A DNA stretch of 64,000 bases from Sorghum bicolor (GCF_000003195.3 NC_012871.2:48889862-48953861), one strand, 5' to 3'; counted from the stretch's first letter, positions 23,035 to 34,606 are shown. Numbers and translations are program-made. Notes: generated from the letters alone by a model not told the origin.

Positions 23035-23964
23035 TCATTTCCACTCAGGGATCTTCATTGGTTGCAACAATCCTGCCGGTCTCTGATGTTCTGCTTTGAC
23101 TCTCTGGCAAGTATCACATAAAGCGACATACTCAGCAACATCTCTCTTCAAGCCAAACCTCCAATACTTCTCTTTTAGGTCTAGGTACTTCTTAGTGCTG
23201 CTAGGGTGTATAGAATAAGCGGATTCGTGTGCCTCTCGCAGAATTACCTCCTTAATAGATCGATCCTCAGGCACACATAGCCTTTTCCCAAACCATAGTG
23301 TTCCATTATCATCCATCCGAAATCCTAGTGCCTTCCCGATCACTATGTTCTCAGCTATCTCTTTTAGCTTTTCATCCTGCAACTGACCCTTTCGTATTTC
23401 TTGCTCCAAAGTGGGTTCTATTACTAACTCAACTGCATTAATAACAAAACCCAAATTCAGATGTGCCATTTCAGCACATAACTCTTCAGCCAAAGAGGCT
23501 ATTTGCACCTCGTTGGCATAGCTCTTCCTGCTCGGGGCATCTGCGACCATGTTTGCTTTCCCAGGATGGTAGTGTACCTCCAAATCATAGTCCTTGATCA
23601 ATTCTAACCACCGTCGTTGCCTCAAGTTTAGATCTGACTGCGTGAATATATACTTCAAACTCTTATGGTACGTGTATATGTCACTCTTATGACTGATAAG
23701 ATAATGCCTCCAGATCTTCACGGCATGAACCACTGTGGCTAATTCCAAGTCATGGGTAGGATAATTCAACTCATGCTTCCTCAACTGTCGAGATGCATAA
23801 GCTACTACTCTTCCTTCTTGCATAAGAACACACCCAAGTCCTAGACGGGACGCATCACAATAAATGGAGAAATTCTTACTTAGATCTGGCAACACTAGCA
23901 CTGGGGCTGTAGTCAATCTCCTCTTTAGTTCCTCGAAATTTTCTTGACACTTATCTGACCACAC
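23035..23964 (-). pseudogene. Element D RNase H and integrase zinc-binding domain
   Basis: 309 codons. The N-terminal part is RNase H ([15 protein letters not shown] with the first catalytic Asp, then [16 protein letters not shown] and a [18 protein letters not shown] segment). The C-terminal part is the INT HHCC zinc finger (H in REAHES, H in IHPSSTKKY, then CDTCQR). RNase H removes the RNA template; the zinc domain helps INT multimerise. It overlaps the RT frame by 40 bp in a different frame, so a frameshift lies around 23960. Confidence 0.85.
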
Positions 23965-24638
23965 AAACTTGCATTTTTCTCAAGCAGAGCTGTCATCGGT
24001 TTGGCAAGCTTGGAAAATCCCTCAATAAACCTTCGGTAGTAACCAGCCAATCCCAAGAAACTGCATATCCCAATCACAACGGTCGGTGGTTTCCAATCGA
24101 GCACGTCTTTCACCTTGCTTGGATCCACAGCTATTCCTCCATTAGAAACAACATGGCCTAGAAAGGAAACTTCTTTCAACCAGAACTCGCACTTACTTTG
24201 CTTGGCATATAACTTGTGCTCCTGAAGCTTTTGCAAGACTAACCTCAGGTGTTCAGCATGCTCTAGTTCAGTCTTGGAGAATACCAATATGTCATCAATG
24301 AACTCCACCACAAACTTATCAACGAATTCCATGAACACCTTATTCATTAGATACATAAAGTATGCAGGAGCGTTGGTCAGACCGAAAGACATTACTGTGT
24401 ACTCGTACAAGCCATACCGGGTTGTAAATGCTGTCTTTGGTATATCAGTGGCACGAATCTTCAGCTGATGGTACCCCGAACGAAGATCGATCTTGGAAAA
24501 CACACAAGCACCCCTCAACTGATCAAACAAATCATCAATTCCAGGCAATGGGTATTTATTCTTGATGGTGACCTCATTGAGTGGCCGGTAGTCTACACAC
24601 ATCCTCTGTGTACCATCTTTCTTATCGACAAAAATCAC
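23925..24638 (-). pseudogene. Element D reverse transcriptase
   Basis: 237 codons covering RT motifs in order: [35 protein letters not shown] (catalytic Asp of motif A), [15 protein letters not shown], and FIDDILVFS (motif C with both Asp), followed by [11 protein letters not shown] and [11 protein letters not shown]. The commoner plant gypsy motif is YIDD; here it is FIDD. The frame is lost at about 23960 by a frameshift into the RNase H frame. Confidence 0.9.
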
Positions 24639-24715
24639 TGGTGCTCCCCAAGGCGAAGAGCTAGGACGAATGAGACCTTTCTCCTGTAACTCCTTTATTT
24701 GTTTCTTAAGTTCTT

Positions 24716-25171
24716 CTAATTCATTAACCCCATTCTATATGGACGTTTAGCTATAGGTGCAGTGCCAGGTAATAATTCAATAATAAACTCAATGTCACGG
24801 TCAGGTGGCATACCTGGCAAATCATCGGGGAACACGTCTGGGAACTCATCAACCACCGGGTCCTCCTGATTGACACTATTATCAAGCTGGTTCACTGTAG
24901 CTGTTGGTTGAGGCTGAACTGCAACTTCCACACAGATTCTGTCCCCTTTTGGTGTTGTTGGTGCAACTGCCTTTCCCTTACACTGAATCGAAGCATCTTG
25001 TTGTTTCATCCAATCCATTCCCAAAATCACATCTATACCAGATGCTCTCAACACAATCGGGCATATCTTGAACTCTACCCCCCTTAGAGTTAAAGTAAGT
25101 GGGAGGCAGCTATAAGAAGCTTGCAAACTTCCCCCGGTGCATTTACTAGTATGGGATTCTTCATGGCACAT
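24716..25171 (-). pseudogene. Element D protease C-terminal part and RT linker
   Basis: Contains [12 protein letters not shown], the conserved segment after the PR flap in Tekay-like elements, then a Gln/Pro-rich linker and [15 protein letters not shown], the start of the RT module. The frame stops near 24716 and RT resumes at 24638. The PR catalytic DSG lies upstream at about 25220 but is damaged by small indels (the current frame reads LFYSEL). Confidence 0.75.
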
Positions 25172-25472
25172 AAGGGTAAGCTATGTATTCTAACAAATGC
25201 TTGTGATATGAAAGTATGCGAAGCTCAGAATAAAAAAGAATAGATGCAGGGATAGAGTTGACTTCGAACGTACCGAGCATGACCTCTGGTTCCTGCAGTG
25301 CTGTCTCAGAAGACATATGGTTCACCCTTCCAGTATTAGAAGCTAACTTCTGGTGGCTATTCTGCTTCTGGGGGGTCAGTTGATTTTTCTTTTCAGGGCA
25401 GTGATATGACATGTGACCCTCTTTACCACAGCGAAAACACTTGTTGGGGGTGTTAGTGGCACTAGTCTTCAT
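25161..25472 (-). pseudogene. Element D Gag zinc knuckle and start of protease
   Basis: CFRCGKEGHMSYHC (CX2CX4HX4C) is a nucleocapsid zinc knuckle that binds genomic RNA. It is followed by a conserved VNHMSSETALQEPEVMLGTF region and the start of PR, where indels destroy the DSG active-site motif. Between this frame and gag (25629) there are stop codons. Confidence 0.8.
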
Positions 25473-25628
25473 TGGAGTGTTGCTAGGCGTACCCTGGCGT
25501 GGCGTCTGCTGGTTGCCCTGTTGCTGATTCTGCTGGTTCTACGGGCGCTGCTAAAACTGGTTGCGCTGGGGGTACTGACCACGATTCCACTGTGAAGGTG
25601 GTCCCTGGTACCTTTGCTGAGAACCCTA

Positions 25629-26333
25629 CTACTGGTTGGTGCGTGGACGAGTATTACTACTAGAGGCCTGTCCCTGTATCCTCTTTCTTTTAGCATCCAT
25701 CTCCTTACGCTTGTTATCCACTACGATAGCACGGTTCACAAGCGTCTGGTAGTTGGGGTATTCATTGGACATCAGTTGGAGTTGGAGCCCATCATACAAT
25801 CCCTTAAGAAAGAGGCGTTGTTTATCAGCATCGTTAGCCACCTCATTGGGACCATAGCATGACAGCTGAGCAAACTTGTCCCGGTACTCTGGAACTGCCT
25901 TCAGTTCTATTAACCCTTCTGGTATGTGGTAAGACCTAAAGTTCTCCTTAAACTCCAGCCATGTGATAGCAGGTGCATTGGGAGGTCGTCCATACACAAA
26001 CGACTCCCACCATGTCTGAGCTTCTCCTTGAAGTTGTCCAGATGCGAACAACACCTTGTGCCTATCATCACACTGTGCTATGTTGAGTTGCTTCTCCACT
26101 GCACGAAGCCAGTCATCTGCCTTCAGGGGGTCAGTGGCGTGTGTGAACACAGGGGGTTGACCTTTCAAGAATTCACCCCGCTTATCACGCGGTGGTGCCC
26201 CTCCGATTGGATGATTCTGTTGGTTGTTCACCAAGGCTTCCATAAGTTGCGTCTGGACTGCCAGTATCTGTTCGATGGTGGCAGGTGGGTTGAGTGGAGC
26301 ACCTCTTCCACGTCCTCTACCTCTTGGCAGCAT
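25629..26333 (-). pseudogene. Element D Gag (retrotransposon gag domain)
   Basis: 234 codons from an ATG (MLPRGRGRGRG...). The gag domain is clear: FTHATDPLKADDWLRAVEKQL, FASGQLQGEAQTWWESF and TWLEFKENFRSYHIPEGLI, then LFLKGLYDGLQLQLM. Gag forms the virus-like particle around the RNA. The frame is closed by a stop (CTA on the + strand at 25629) before the zinc knuckle. Length to that stop is about that of a normal Tekay capsid region. Confidence 0.9.
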
Positions 26334-26956
26334 CTGTCATAACATGCAAAACTTTAGAATCTCCCAAATTATAGACATTCATGAATAGGTTTTGCAATTC
26401 TGAAAGTTTTCTGAGTGATTCCAGTGTCAGCAGTTCGGTAAAATGATCATAACTCGAGGTATAAAAGTCCAACAGAGGCGAAACTTTTATGGTTGGAAAG
26501 CTTAAGAAATTGTCTACAACGTTTATTTAGAGAACAAATTCAGGTTCAGTCATTAATTTAGTCATAAACTGTCTCCAATCGAAACTGTCCCAGAACTCAA
26601 ACTGCACAGGAACCTCTGTTTTCAACATTCATATCTCTCGGCCCAGATCAGATAAAAAGGTGATTCCAGCGGCATAGGCAAGATGCTTAAGTCTAGTTAT
26701 TCTCATAAAATTTTCATAATTTTTGATAGAAGTGATTTTCTGGGTAAAATTATTAAGACAGATTGGTTTAAAGAACAAAACAGGAAAGACAGACATACCA
26801 ACCCAACTATTTATTCATTAAGCCTTATTCCTTAATAACCTAAACTATGGAACTTGTAGACATGCCTACAAAGCCCCAGCACTCATTGCAAAGATCCAAC
26901 TCACCCATAATCATAATAACAAAGCAACTAAGCATAACAAAAAGCACACCACACTA
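26334..26956 (-). other. Element D leader remnant up to the junction with element E
   Basis: About 620 bp upstream of gag, with no primer-binding site or LTR end that I can see. At about 26957 the sequence changes to the 3' noncoding region of the non-autonomous family (compare TCTCTCACCCTACTC at 26970 with 11978). The 5' LTR of D has been deleted. Confidence 0.5.
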
Positions 26957-28728
26957 ACTTGCCTTCTCTCTCACCCTACTCTAATAAGGCTTGATATCTG
27001 GAGCTCATAGGTGGGAGACAGCTAATACATACTTACAAGACATTTATTGCATAGTCAAACCATGGATCCAGAGAAACAAATCAATAAGCCAAATCAAGAT
27101 GTGCATGTGTGGCGAATGAATGGTGTATGGTGATGATGGTAATAACAATGGTGAAAGTCTAATTCTGCTTTTGCTCTTTTGAGGGGATACATACCTTCCT
27201 TGCTTTTTGAAACTTTATGAGGAGAATGAGATGCTCTTCTTTTTCTTTCCTCTCAGGTGGGTATCTTGTACCCCTAATTCTACTGTCGGACACTTGTCCA
27301 TTTTTACCTCTCGTCTCACTTTTTCTTTCTTTCGAGGTTCCGGGCACTTGCCCCTTTTTATTTCCTCGTTTATATATATTTTTTTTTCTTCTCTTTTCTT
27401 TCTTTTTTTTTCAAAGCACTCATCTCTTGAGATAATATAGCAAGTGATAGTAACCAAAATATTTGGAGCATTTATTTCACAGGGAATAACAGGGATAGGA
27501 AAATGTTTTTGACTATTCTCTCCCGGATTAGAAGTAGAATATTTTTGGGTGATTCTGGAGATGGAAATGGATGGATATATGTGGATGGTACTTCCGGAGT
27601 AGAAGTAGCATATATGAGTGAACGTGCAAGTGAATCTTAATTTAACCACATGACAAGTTCCTAAGGGTCTACACAGCTTGACCACACTCAATGCTCATAA
27701 GCAGTAAATAGTAAATGTGTGGCTCAAAGTCTAGCAAGCATGTATATATGGCTGTGGTAGGAATTTAAACTCTCATCATATAGGAACTCATCATGCAATA
27801 TTTTAAAGATTTTTCAAAGATAAAATTCCCCAGAATTCTAGCATCTCTAGGAACAGATAAACAGCAGCTCAACCTTCCCATATCATATCCGTTAACAACT
27901 TAGATTTCAGATCAAGTTTTCATCCCACAAGTTTAGATCTAGAGCAAGCTTTAAATTATAACAGTTATGTCTAAACTTGAGAGGGAACTTCAAAATTGCA
28001 AATTAGGCAGAGCAACTATTCATCATATCCGTGCTAGAGTTTTATTATTAAGATTCAGATTAGCATAGCCACTTTATTTATTTATTAAACATACTAAACA
28101 AAAGATATATATAAGCACAAAATCTTTATTTTGTTTTTCATAGTTTATGTATTTTAATATTCTAACATAATATAAGTATAAAGATAGGTAGAAATACTTA
28201 GCGAGAATAATGAGGTGCTCTCCCCCAAGCTGAATTTTGACGTAATTTCTCTTGATGTAGCTAGCAGGTGGCAGATGTGTATTTGAAAGTCAGCAGCATT
28301 CTGACAGCGATTAGAATGTCCTCTGTCTGCTAGTCTTCTTGATTCTTAAATTCTGTGGTGCTCAAATAGACAACAAAGCTTGTGGAACTAATTAAGTGTT
28401 AGCATAAATATCTAGCCTTCATCATGTTGAGCTTCCTTAATAAATGTTATCTATTTAGCAGGATCATACACTTATTATTATTATTTTTATTATTTTTATA
28501 TATATTTTTATTGTAAGATGAAAACTTATTTATTTTATTTTTATACCACCACAGTGAATGTACTTATGGGTTTTATGCCATGAGCATACTCACATGGGGC
28601 TTACTATTTAACATTTTTATTTTCTTTTCAAGATAGCATGAACCTGATTAACTAAGCAAATTATAATTGAATAATTGAAAGGAAAGGGTAACTACCAAGT
28701 TTACCTCTTGGCAAGGCGTTCGGTATTT
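26957..28728 (-). other. Element E 3' noncoding region
   Basis: Aligns with A 11975-13740 through landmarks such as GGAGCTCATAGGTGGGAGACAG, the CT-rich run (about 27360-27415) and CTAGCAGGTGGC (28260). No conserved gene; AT-rich simple sequence at about 28470-28515. Confidence 0.6.
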
Positions 28729-29499
28729 TTATGTCCTCCGAACGGGACTCTCTGTTTTCTCAGTCGTCCTGGGATTCGCTAGGTGGCGTAGTCGGTGATT
28801 CCGGCGGCGCCTCTCTTCGTGTATAACTATCTTCTCCCTCCACACCTGACTCGGTGCTACGGTCTCCTCAGGATAGTTCTGTTCAAGCTGTATGTCTTCA
28901 GTCCTTATCACTTCTCCTTCGTAGTCTACCCATCCGTTCTTGATGATTTGCCTCCTCTGGTTGCGGTTGCGTCGTCTTCTTGTCCTGACCTGCTTAGAGT
29001 CTTCAACTATATAGTTATGGTCAGTAAAATAGTTGCGTAACTTCTCAGAGGGGAAGTACATGTGGACTTCTCCGGTTCCAATGTAGATGATTGCTTTGAT
29101 AGTGTTGAGGAACGGTCTTCCAAGGATGGTGGGTGGATCATATTCGTCTTCTCCCATGTCAATGACCCGAAAATCATCTCGAGCTGAATATATTGGTTGT
29201 AGGGGCATGGTTCCATGCAGGAGCTGATAAGTGACTGCAGCCATTATATTGTCGTCAGATCCAGTGTCGTAGAGTGTCTTCTGAAAAGAGTATCCATTGA
29301 TTGCGCACTCGATGCTTGGAACACCAGGGTCGTCCTTCTTGATCAAGAAAGGTGACTTGAGTCGACGATGTTGACCTCTTTCGACAAGGATCCAATGTTT
29401 TAAGTCTTCAGGACAAGACTTTCCACCATCTTCATCCTTTAGGTGCATCATTTGATTAGGTGTGGACCTTGACGTCTGCACCTCTTGATACGGTGTCAC
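28729..29499 (-). CDS. Element E ORF2: protease-only protein with basic tail
   Basis: An intact 256-codon frame from MTPYQEVQTS. Residues about 48-60 (SPFLIKKDDPGVP) lead to the aspartic-protease motif LYDTGSDDNIM (about 76-86) and the ILGRPFLNT segment (about 125-133). An Arg-rich stretch (RTRRRRNRNQRR, about 171-182) and an acidic C-terminal part follow. Athila-type proteases have this D-x-G ... ILGRPFL arrangement. No RT follows, unlike autonomous elements. B carries the same ORF with only a few changes; in A the homologous unit is preceded by another protease unit. The basic stretch could bind RNA or act as a nuclear localisation signal (inference). Confidence 0.6.
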   Translation of the reverse strand: MTPYQEVQTSRSTPNQMMHLKDEDGGKSCPEDLKHWILVERGQHRRLKSPFLIKKDDPGVPSIECAINGYSFQKTLYDTGSDDNIMAAVTYQLLHGTMPLQPIYSARDDFRVIDMGEDEYDPPTILGRPFLNTIKAIIYIGTGEVHMYFPSEKLRNYFTDHNYIVEDSKQVRTRRRRNRNQRRQIIKNGWVDYEGEVIRTEDIQLEQNYPEETVAPSQVWREKIVIHEERRRRNHRLRHLANPRTTEKTESPVRRT

Positions 29500-30980
29500 C
29501 CATGTTCTTCTTTGCCTAGCAGTTCGAAGTATGGTGTTGGCAATATCCTGCTCAGTGTGTTTGTGCTCATAGATCCAGGTCCTTCATTTGGTGGAGTCTG
29601 GGAGTTGTAAAACTCCTCCATGTTTTGCTTGAAGTGTACCTGTTCATAGAGACAAGGCAGAGATCAAGTGCATGGGCTCTGTTGGTGGAAAACACCAACA
29701 GAACCAAAAGTGTATTTGTTCTTCTCTAACCTTAAGCATAGTGAGCAAGACAAAGTTGATGGATAATAAGATCATGAGTGTAGTATTTGAAACATTTGTC
29801 AGATCAGATGGCTCAGCCTAATGGAAAGATAATCTATCTATGTTTATGTTTTGTTTATATCTTCCAAATATTGAATGTGCAACATATTAGCTTATATGTT
29901 CAGGAGCGTGGGATCACGAAGGTAGTACTAAGAACAAAGATTAAAGGACTAAACATGTTGAACTAATTGAGTTTTTTAATCTGGAGTTATAAATCATACA
30001 TGTTTGTCTCTTTATTTATGTGAATGCTAGAACCAAGGAGAAGTTTATAAAAGCGATAGTTAAGTACCTTAAGGTGTTACCTTACTTGAAGAGTGACGGT
30101 ACAATATCACCTTGTGGAAGCTTTCCTTTCTTAGCGGTTGTGCATCGTGTTTGTGGCACCCTTCATGAATCATCTCTTATGAGCCACGTCTTTCTTGTGC
30201 ATATTGTTAAACTTCATGTGTCACTTTCATCATCTCTGATGCGAGTTTATCTCAGGACTTCCCAGGTTGATATTGAAAGTTTTCCTACAGGGGTTAGTCC
30301 AACAAAATATCCCATATCTACTATAGCATACTATCGGCTTAAAAATCAACCTAGACACCATGTCTAATTTGATTTAGAAGGGCATTTTAACCTAAGCACC
30401 ATGCTTAATTTAAAATCCCTTGGAAGTAAGATCATCATTCCTAAACTAAGCACCATGGTTAATTAAGAGATAAATGAAACTATTCCAAACCTAGACATAT
30501 ACTAAAGCAAATAATGGTAGCATGAGAGCATTTATAGAGATCTACTTAAGTGGAGATGAAGTAGTGTAATTAGTATTTAACAAATTGAGCATGTCTCAAA
30601 GGTAAGGACAACCAACGTAGCAACATGGCAAAAGATGTTTTTATGTAAAGTACTCTCCCAAGCTTGAATTTTACAAAATTCAAGTTTGGATGAATTTAAT
30701 TCAATGATGTGTGATGGTTGGTTGGACATACCCTGTGCTTGTCATTCATCCGATCTTCTTGCTCCAATCCTGGAAAGGTTAGTGACAAGAATACCCGAAG
30801 GAATATTTCTACAATTATCTTTATATGCTCAATACACAAGGCAATGTTGCAAATAATTAGAAGTTCATGTTATGGTCTGATAAGTGCTTGTTTTAGGACA
30901 CTAAGCTTGTCCTTGGGAAACCATCAAGTTATGTTGGTGAAGTGGTTTCCCCTCCAACACCTACCTATATCAACATCAAC
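29500..30980 (-). other. Element E noncoding region between ORF1 and ORF2, with hairpins
   Basis: Three hairpin motifs at 30352-30366, 30393-30407 and 30447-30461 (the last with one broken pair). Antisense frames 30020-30367 and 30718-31008 are also open in B. No sense gene seen. Confidence 0.55.
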
Positions 30981-31907
30981 TCAACGAGATCTACAATATT
31001 TATTATAGACATATGCATCGACAACCGCCCTTTTAAAGTTTTTATAAATGAAGAGGAAGAGGGGGTTGGAGATCTCAAATGTGGTAAGGATGGAGAGACA
31101 AATTGATTGGAGAGATGTTTTATATGAGCAAGGACTGGGTGAGGTATTTATGAAATAACTTCCATGCTCACTGTTGTTTCTCTCATTCTTAAACTCCAAG
31201 GATGATTCTTCATGAATGCTTAAAATTCCTCTAGGATTGTCTCTCAAGTTTGTTTTATCTATCCATTCAATGGTGATAGCACATGGATTTTTAATGCCCT
31301 CTAGCCATTGATGTTGCTCTTCTCGATCCTCCTTCTTATGCATGGGATGTCTAGAGAGATTCATAGGATTATCGGGAGGTTCAAGAGAAAAAGCATAGTA
31401 GAAATTATTAAGCTCAAGGATGGGTTGGATAGCCGAATTATGGGATTGAAATGTTTGGAAATCGGCTATTGAAACTTCCTCTCCTTGTATGGGAGATGAT
31501 TCCTTCTCTATCTCTAAGTTTTTTCTATGAAGACTAGTGCAAGAAGGATGTCTACGAATGAAGACATACCTTCCTTTACTAATAGATAAAGAAAGAAAGA
31601 CTCTACCAAAGGTTATATGATTAAGACCAATGTGAAAATATCTAGGAAAAACATGGTCTTGTAGGGCTAGGTCTAAACCAGAATTTATAGAAAGATTAAC
31701 AGATTCCCTAGGTGTAGCTAAAAGTGCATTATCTTTTTGATTAAAAGATAGGACCTCAGCTATAGAAAAGGGTTGGTTTTGACCTATTGCAATCAACTCC
31801 GGACACAGATCATAATTAGGGGCAGGACGTGTTGACTCCCATGGTCTATGGCTGGTCTCCGAAGGTGCAAAGAATTTAATAATAGGTATGGAATTTGAGT
31901 TATCCAT
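30981..31907 (-). CDS. Element E ORF1 (308 aa, unknown function)
   Basis: I do not recognise this protein. I start it at the ATG of MDNSNSIPIIKFFAPSETSH, which is conserved in B, J1 and J2; an upstream in-frame ATG exists but lies in a T-rich leader. It sits where gag is found in autonomous elements. Conserved stretches include FHIGLNHITFGRVFLSLS, YVFIRRHPSCTSLH and the C-terminal FKRAVVDAYVYNKYCRSR. Compared with J1 (416 aa) it lacks about 110 residues between SAIQP and LNNFYY, so it is an internally deleted version, but it is still open. No zinc knuckle is visible. Possibly a highly diverged Gag-like protein (inference). Confidence 0.55.
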   Translation of the reverse strand: MDNSNSIPIIKFFAPSETSHRPWESTRPAPNYDLCPELIAIGQNQPFSIAEVLSFNQKDNALLATPRESVNLSINSGLDLALQDHVFPRYFHIGLNHITFGRVFLSLSISKGRYVFIRRHPSCTSLHRKNLEIEKESSPIQGEEVSIADFQTFQSHNSAIQPILELNNFYYAFSLEPPDNPMNLSRHPMHKKEDREEQHQWLEGIKNPCAITIEWIDKTNLRDNPRGILSIHEESSLEFKNERNNSEHGSYFINTSPSPCSYKTSLQSICLSILTTFEISNPLFLFIYKNFKRAVVDAYVYNKYCRSR

Positions 31908-31992
31908 AAAGATAAAAATAAAAAGATAAAAGAATAAAAGTATAATACAAGATAATAGCAAGACTCAAAGTTATCTCAGCAAACCGTCTTTC

Positions 31993-32010
31993 TCCCCGGC
32001 AACGGCGCCA
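31993..32010 (-). other. Primer-binding site of element E (tRNA-Asp)
   Basis: The reverse strand reads TGGCGCCGTTGCCGGGGA, a perfect 18-base match to the complement of the plant tRNA-Asp(GTC) 3' end, eight bases from the LTR end. Confidence 0.85.
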
Positions 32011-32018
32011 GAAATGCT

Positions 32019-33255
32019 TGTTGATATTTGGTAACGCAATAAGGAAACGATCCGCAAGCGCACGGATATCGGTGAGCATTTCACCCGGGAGGTTATCCAG
32101 AGTTATCGTATTTATATTTTTACCACTGGGAGAAAGGGTGCATCTGACTAACCAAATCTATTGCTACTATCCCTTTAGGCTACAAAGAATGTCTCTCGAT
32201 GTGAGTGATAAATAGAGAAGACTGCAACCGTAGTCTCCTTCTAACCTTGGTAAGGATGATCTATTGTTCTAATGGGGAGGCTAACGGAATCTAGACACCA
32301 CAAAGGATGTTCAACCCGCACCTATAAACCCTATCCTTCCTGCTAACGAGATGTGATCTGCAAAGGTAGCTCGGAATTGTCACGTTCCTCACTACTACCA
32401 CGGTCCAGCTAGTCAGGGAATATCTATGAGTACCCCAGCCTAAACACCACGTTTACGCCAGCAATGATTACTCTAAACTCTACGCGAAGAGATTAAAGTA
32501 AACTCATAAACCATAAGAACAATAAAACAAGAACTTACTAGAATTTAGAAGTCGAAATACTGAAGAATCCTAGGAGCAAGCTTCGGGTTAGGAGAGCTTG
32601 ATCCCGCAGGTACAAGCTTGGAGTAGACACCGACAGGCCGGGCTTCCTCCAATCTACACCTCCACTCTATCTCTCTCAATCTAGTAGAAACTAGAAGATC
32701 TATTTCTACTTTACATTGGTTGCTAAGCCTAAAAAGAAATATTAATTAGAGAAGAGGTTTTCCTTCGAGGGCACCCCTCAATCTCTATGATAATTTCTTC
32801 ATGTCTTCTCCAGGGGCCAGGGGGTCTCCTTATATAGTCCTCCCCTTCTATGCGTTTTTGGTTGGATAGGCGAGGTGGTACTATGTTATTCTGGATCCAA
32901 TAGGTCGGTGGAGATCTCCCGAGAGAAAGAGTCCTGATTGGGCTCAGCAGGTGGGCGGGCGCCCAAGGAAACTGGGCGGGTGCCCAGGTCCTGGCCCTGT
33001 TTCGCCTCCGCTTCGGTCTCGTGGCTTCTGGAGTCTTCTAGATGGTAGAAAATTGCGCGGTGCGTTGATATCTCTATGTAATCCTGACATGTGGGCCTTT
33101 CTTCCTTATTTCCTGATAACCCCCTGCTGAAATAGACAAACACCAAAACTCATGGAATTCTGTCAGATAAAACCCTAAGTCTAGATGTTGATTTCATTTG
33201 GATCCTTTTCTTTGTTTATTTGATAATTAAATTTGATACTTAAGGACCGTCAACA
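32019..33255 (-). repeat. Element E 5' LTR (1237 bp)
   Basis: Ends TGTTGATATTTGG (32019) and GACCGTCAACA (33255). It carries a TATA box (reverse strand TATATAA, 32830-32836), HSE-like block 33026-33043, paired GC-rich motifs (about 32953-32988) and hairpin 32441-32455. The candidate target copy on the right is GTCAG (33256-33260); the other copy is lost. Confidence 0.9.
33026..33043 (-). promoter_or_regulatory. Heat-shock-element-like block in the E LTR
   Basis: TTCTGGAGTCTTCTAGAT, identical to the copies in A and G although flanking LTR sequence differs. Confidence 0.4.
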
Positions 33256-34376
33256 GTCAGTTCTTCTTGTCGCTCTCGTTGTAGCCTTCTTTTTTGTGTC
33301 CTTGTCAACCCTTCTGGACACCATGGAGGAAGTTGTGGTTACCTCACCGATTGATGATGATTTTCCCTTGATTCCACCCGATAAGTATTAGCATCCCTAC
33401 AAAATATGAACTCATCGGAAACTCACGCGTCCGCCATCTCCTCAAGTTCCTCTTGGCTTCTGGGAAAATAGCCGACATGCTCACCAAGCCTGTCATGCAC
33501 ACTAAGTCTGCCCCCCAGTCGATCGTGAACTGATGTTCTTCATCTAATCGGCCCACCAAAACGCCAATTATCATCTTGATATCGTCGATTTGTTCTATCA
33601 TGCCGATTATAACCATTGCACTCAGGGCAGTCCCTAACAGTTGGTAGTTTGATGTTTTGCTCCCAACAGTGGATGAAGAACAGGCAATTCCAATGATCTT
33701 TATGCCGATTCCACTCTTGTCGGCGTCTTTCCTCTTCCCGGCGACGATCTTCCTGCTGGCGACGATACCGATCTTCACGCTGCTGCCATGTTTCCCGATG
33801 TCTTCTATGGGTAATTATAATATCGGACCGAGGAGGCTTCCCTGAGCTGGTGCCTTCCTGGATTAAGCCCTTACCCATGGCATCATCGGCAGTGATCTGG
33901 TGCTGAGGATCCACCGATGCGCTCTTTTCAGCTGCTTCCGAAGTTAAGACTTTAGTCTTTCCCTTAGCATCCAACATATTTGTGGGGAAAGGATGCTGAT
34001 CGATCTTCATCGGCTTTTGAGCTTTTGAGCTATCGAATTTAATCCTCCCAGACTCTATGGCCGATTGCAGCTGTTGTCTGAACACTTTGCATTCATTTGT
34101 ACTATGAGATGTTGCATTATGCCACTTGCAATACTTGATCTTCTTCAACTCTTCTGCCGATTGAATCACATGATTGGGTGAAAATTTAATTTGCCCCTCC
34201 TGAAGCAGAAAGTCGAATATCCTATCAGCCTTTGTGATGTCAAAAGAAAATTTTTCTGGCTCTTTATGGCCGAAAGGACAAGACATCGGTTTTTTATTTT
34301 TCACCCATTCTACCAAACCGATGACTGGTTCTTCATCAAAATCTGAACTTGTTGCCTCATCAACAAATGACACATT
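33256..34376 (-). pseudogene. Element F Gag, C-terminal part (separated by element B)
   Basis: The frame 34373-33540 continues the gag from 42523, with VSFVDEATSSDFDEE running on directly once B and its target copy are removed. It contains KYCKWHNATSHSTNECKVFRQQLQ, a zinc-finger-like C/H segment typical of Tat-lineage Gag, and ends in an Arg/Glu-rich stretch. A frameshift near 33550 moves it into frame 33778-33344. It stops against the E LTR at 33255. Pol is absent. Confidence 0.7.
34372..34376. repeat. Target-site duplication of element B, left copy (ACATT)
   Basis: Pairs with ACCTT at 42523-42527 with one mismatch. Removing B plus this copy leaves F gag in frame, so the mismatch is a later mutation in the left copy. 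Confidence 0.7.
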
Positions 34377-34588
34377 TGTTGACGGTTCTTAAGTATCAAT
34401 TTTAATTATCAAATAAACAAGAGAAAGGACCAATATGCAACCATCACCTAGAATTAGGGTTTGATCTGACAGAATTCCACGAGTTTTGTTGTTTATCTAT
34501 TTCTGCAGGGGGTTATCAGGAAATAAGGAAGAAAGGCCCACATGTCAGGATTACATAGAGACATCAACGCACCGCGCAATTTCACATC

Positions 34589-34606
34589 ATCTAGAAGACT
34601 CCAGAA
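34589..34606 (+). promoter_or_regulatory. Heat-shock-element-like block in the B 5' LTR
   Basis: ATC-TA-GAA-GA-CTC-CA-GAA: two perfect GAA modules alternate with two imperfect TTC modules, about 190 bp upstream of the TATA box. Confidence 0.4.

Larger units (their letters stand above)
3284..26956 (-). mobile_element. Element D: degenerate Tekay/Del-like chromovirus (Ty3/gypsy)
   Basis: On the reverse strand the order is gag (26333-25629), zinc knuckle (about 25430), PR/linker (25171-24716), RT (24638-23925), RNase H plus INT zinc domain (23964-23035), INT core (23022-22714) and INT C-terminus (22710-22147). This is the gag-PR-RT-RH-INT order of Ty3/gypsy. The 3' LTR (3284-4619 continuing at 18007) is split by element A. 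The chromodomain, 3' UTR and start of that LTR are missing, with a DNA-transposon-like segment in their place. The 5' LTR is missing too, because D ends abruptly at about 26956 against element E. Frameshifts and stops throughout make it inactive. Confidence 0.75.
26957..33255 (-). mobile_element. Element E: non-autonomous Athila/Tat-like element lacking its 3' LTR
   Basis: On the reverse strand: 5' LTR (33255-32019), perfect tRNA-Asp primer-binding site, ORF1 (31907-30981), noncoding region, ORF2 protease (29499-28729) and 3' noncoding region, which stops at about 26957, roughly 420 bp plus one LTR short of the end by comparison with A. No RT or integrase. Near-identical to element B in ORF1, ORF2 and the spacer between them, but in the opposite orientation. 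Confidence 0.8.

Noticed and set aside
22147..26333. Element D as a potentially active chromovirus
   Set aside because: Frameshifts or stops separate gag, zinc knuckle, PR, RT, RH and INT; the PR active-site motif, the chromodomain and the 5' LTR are gone.
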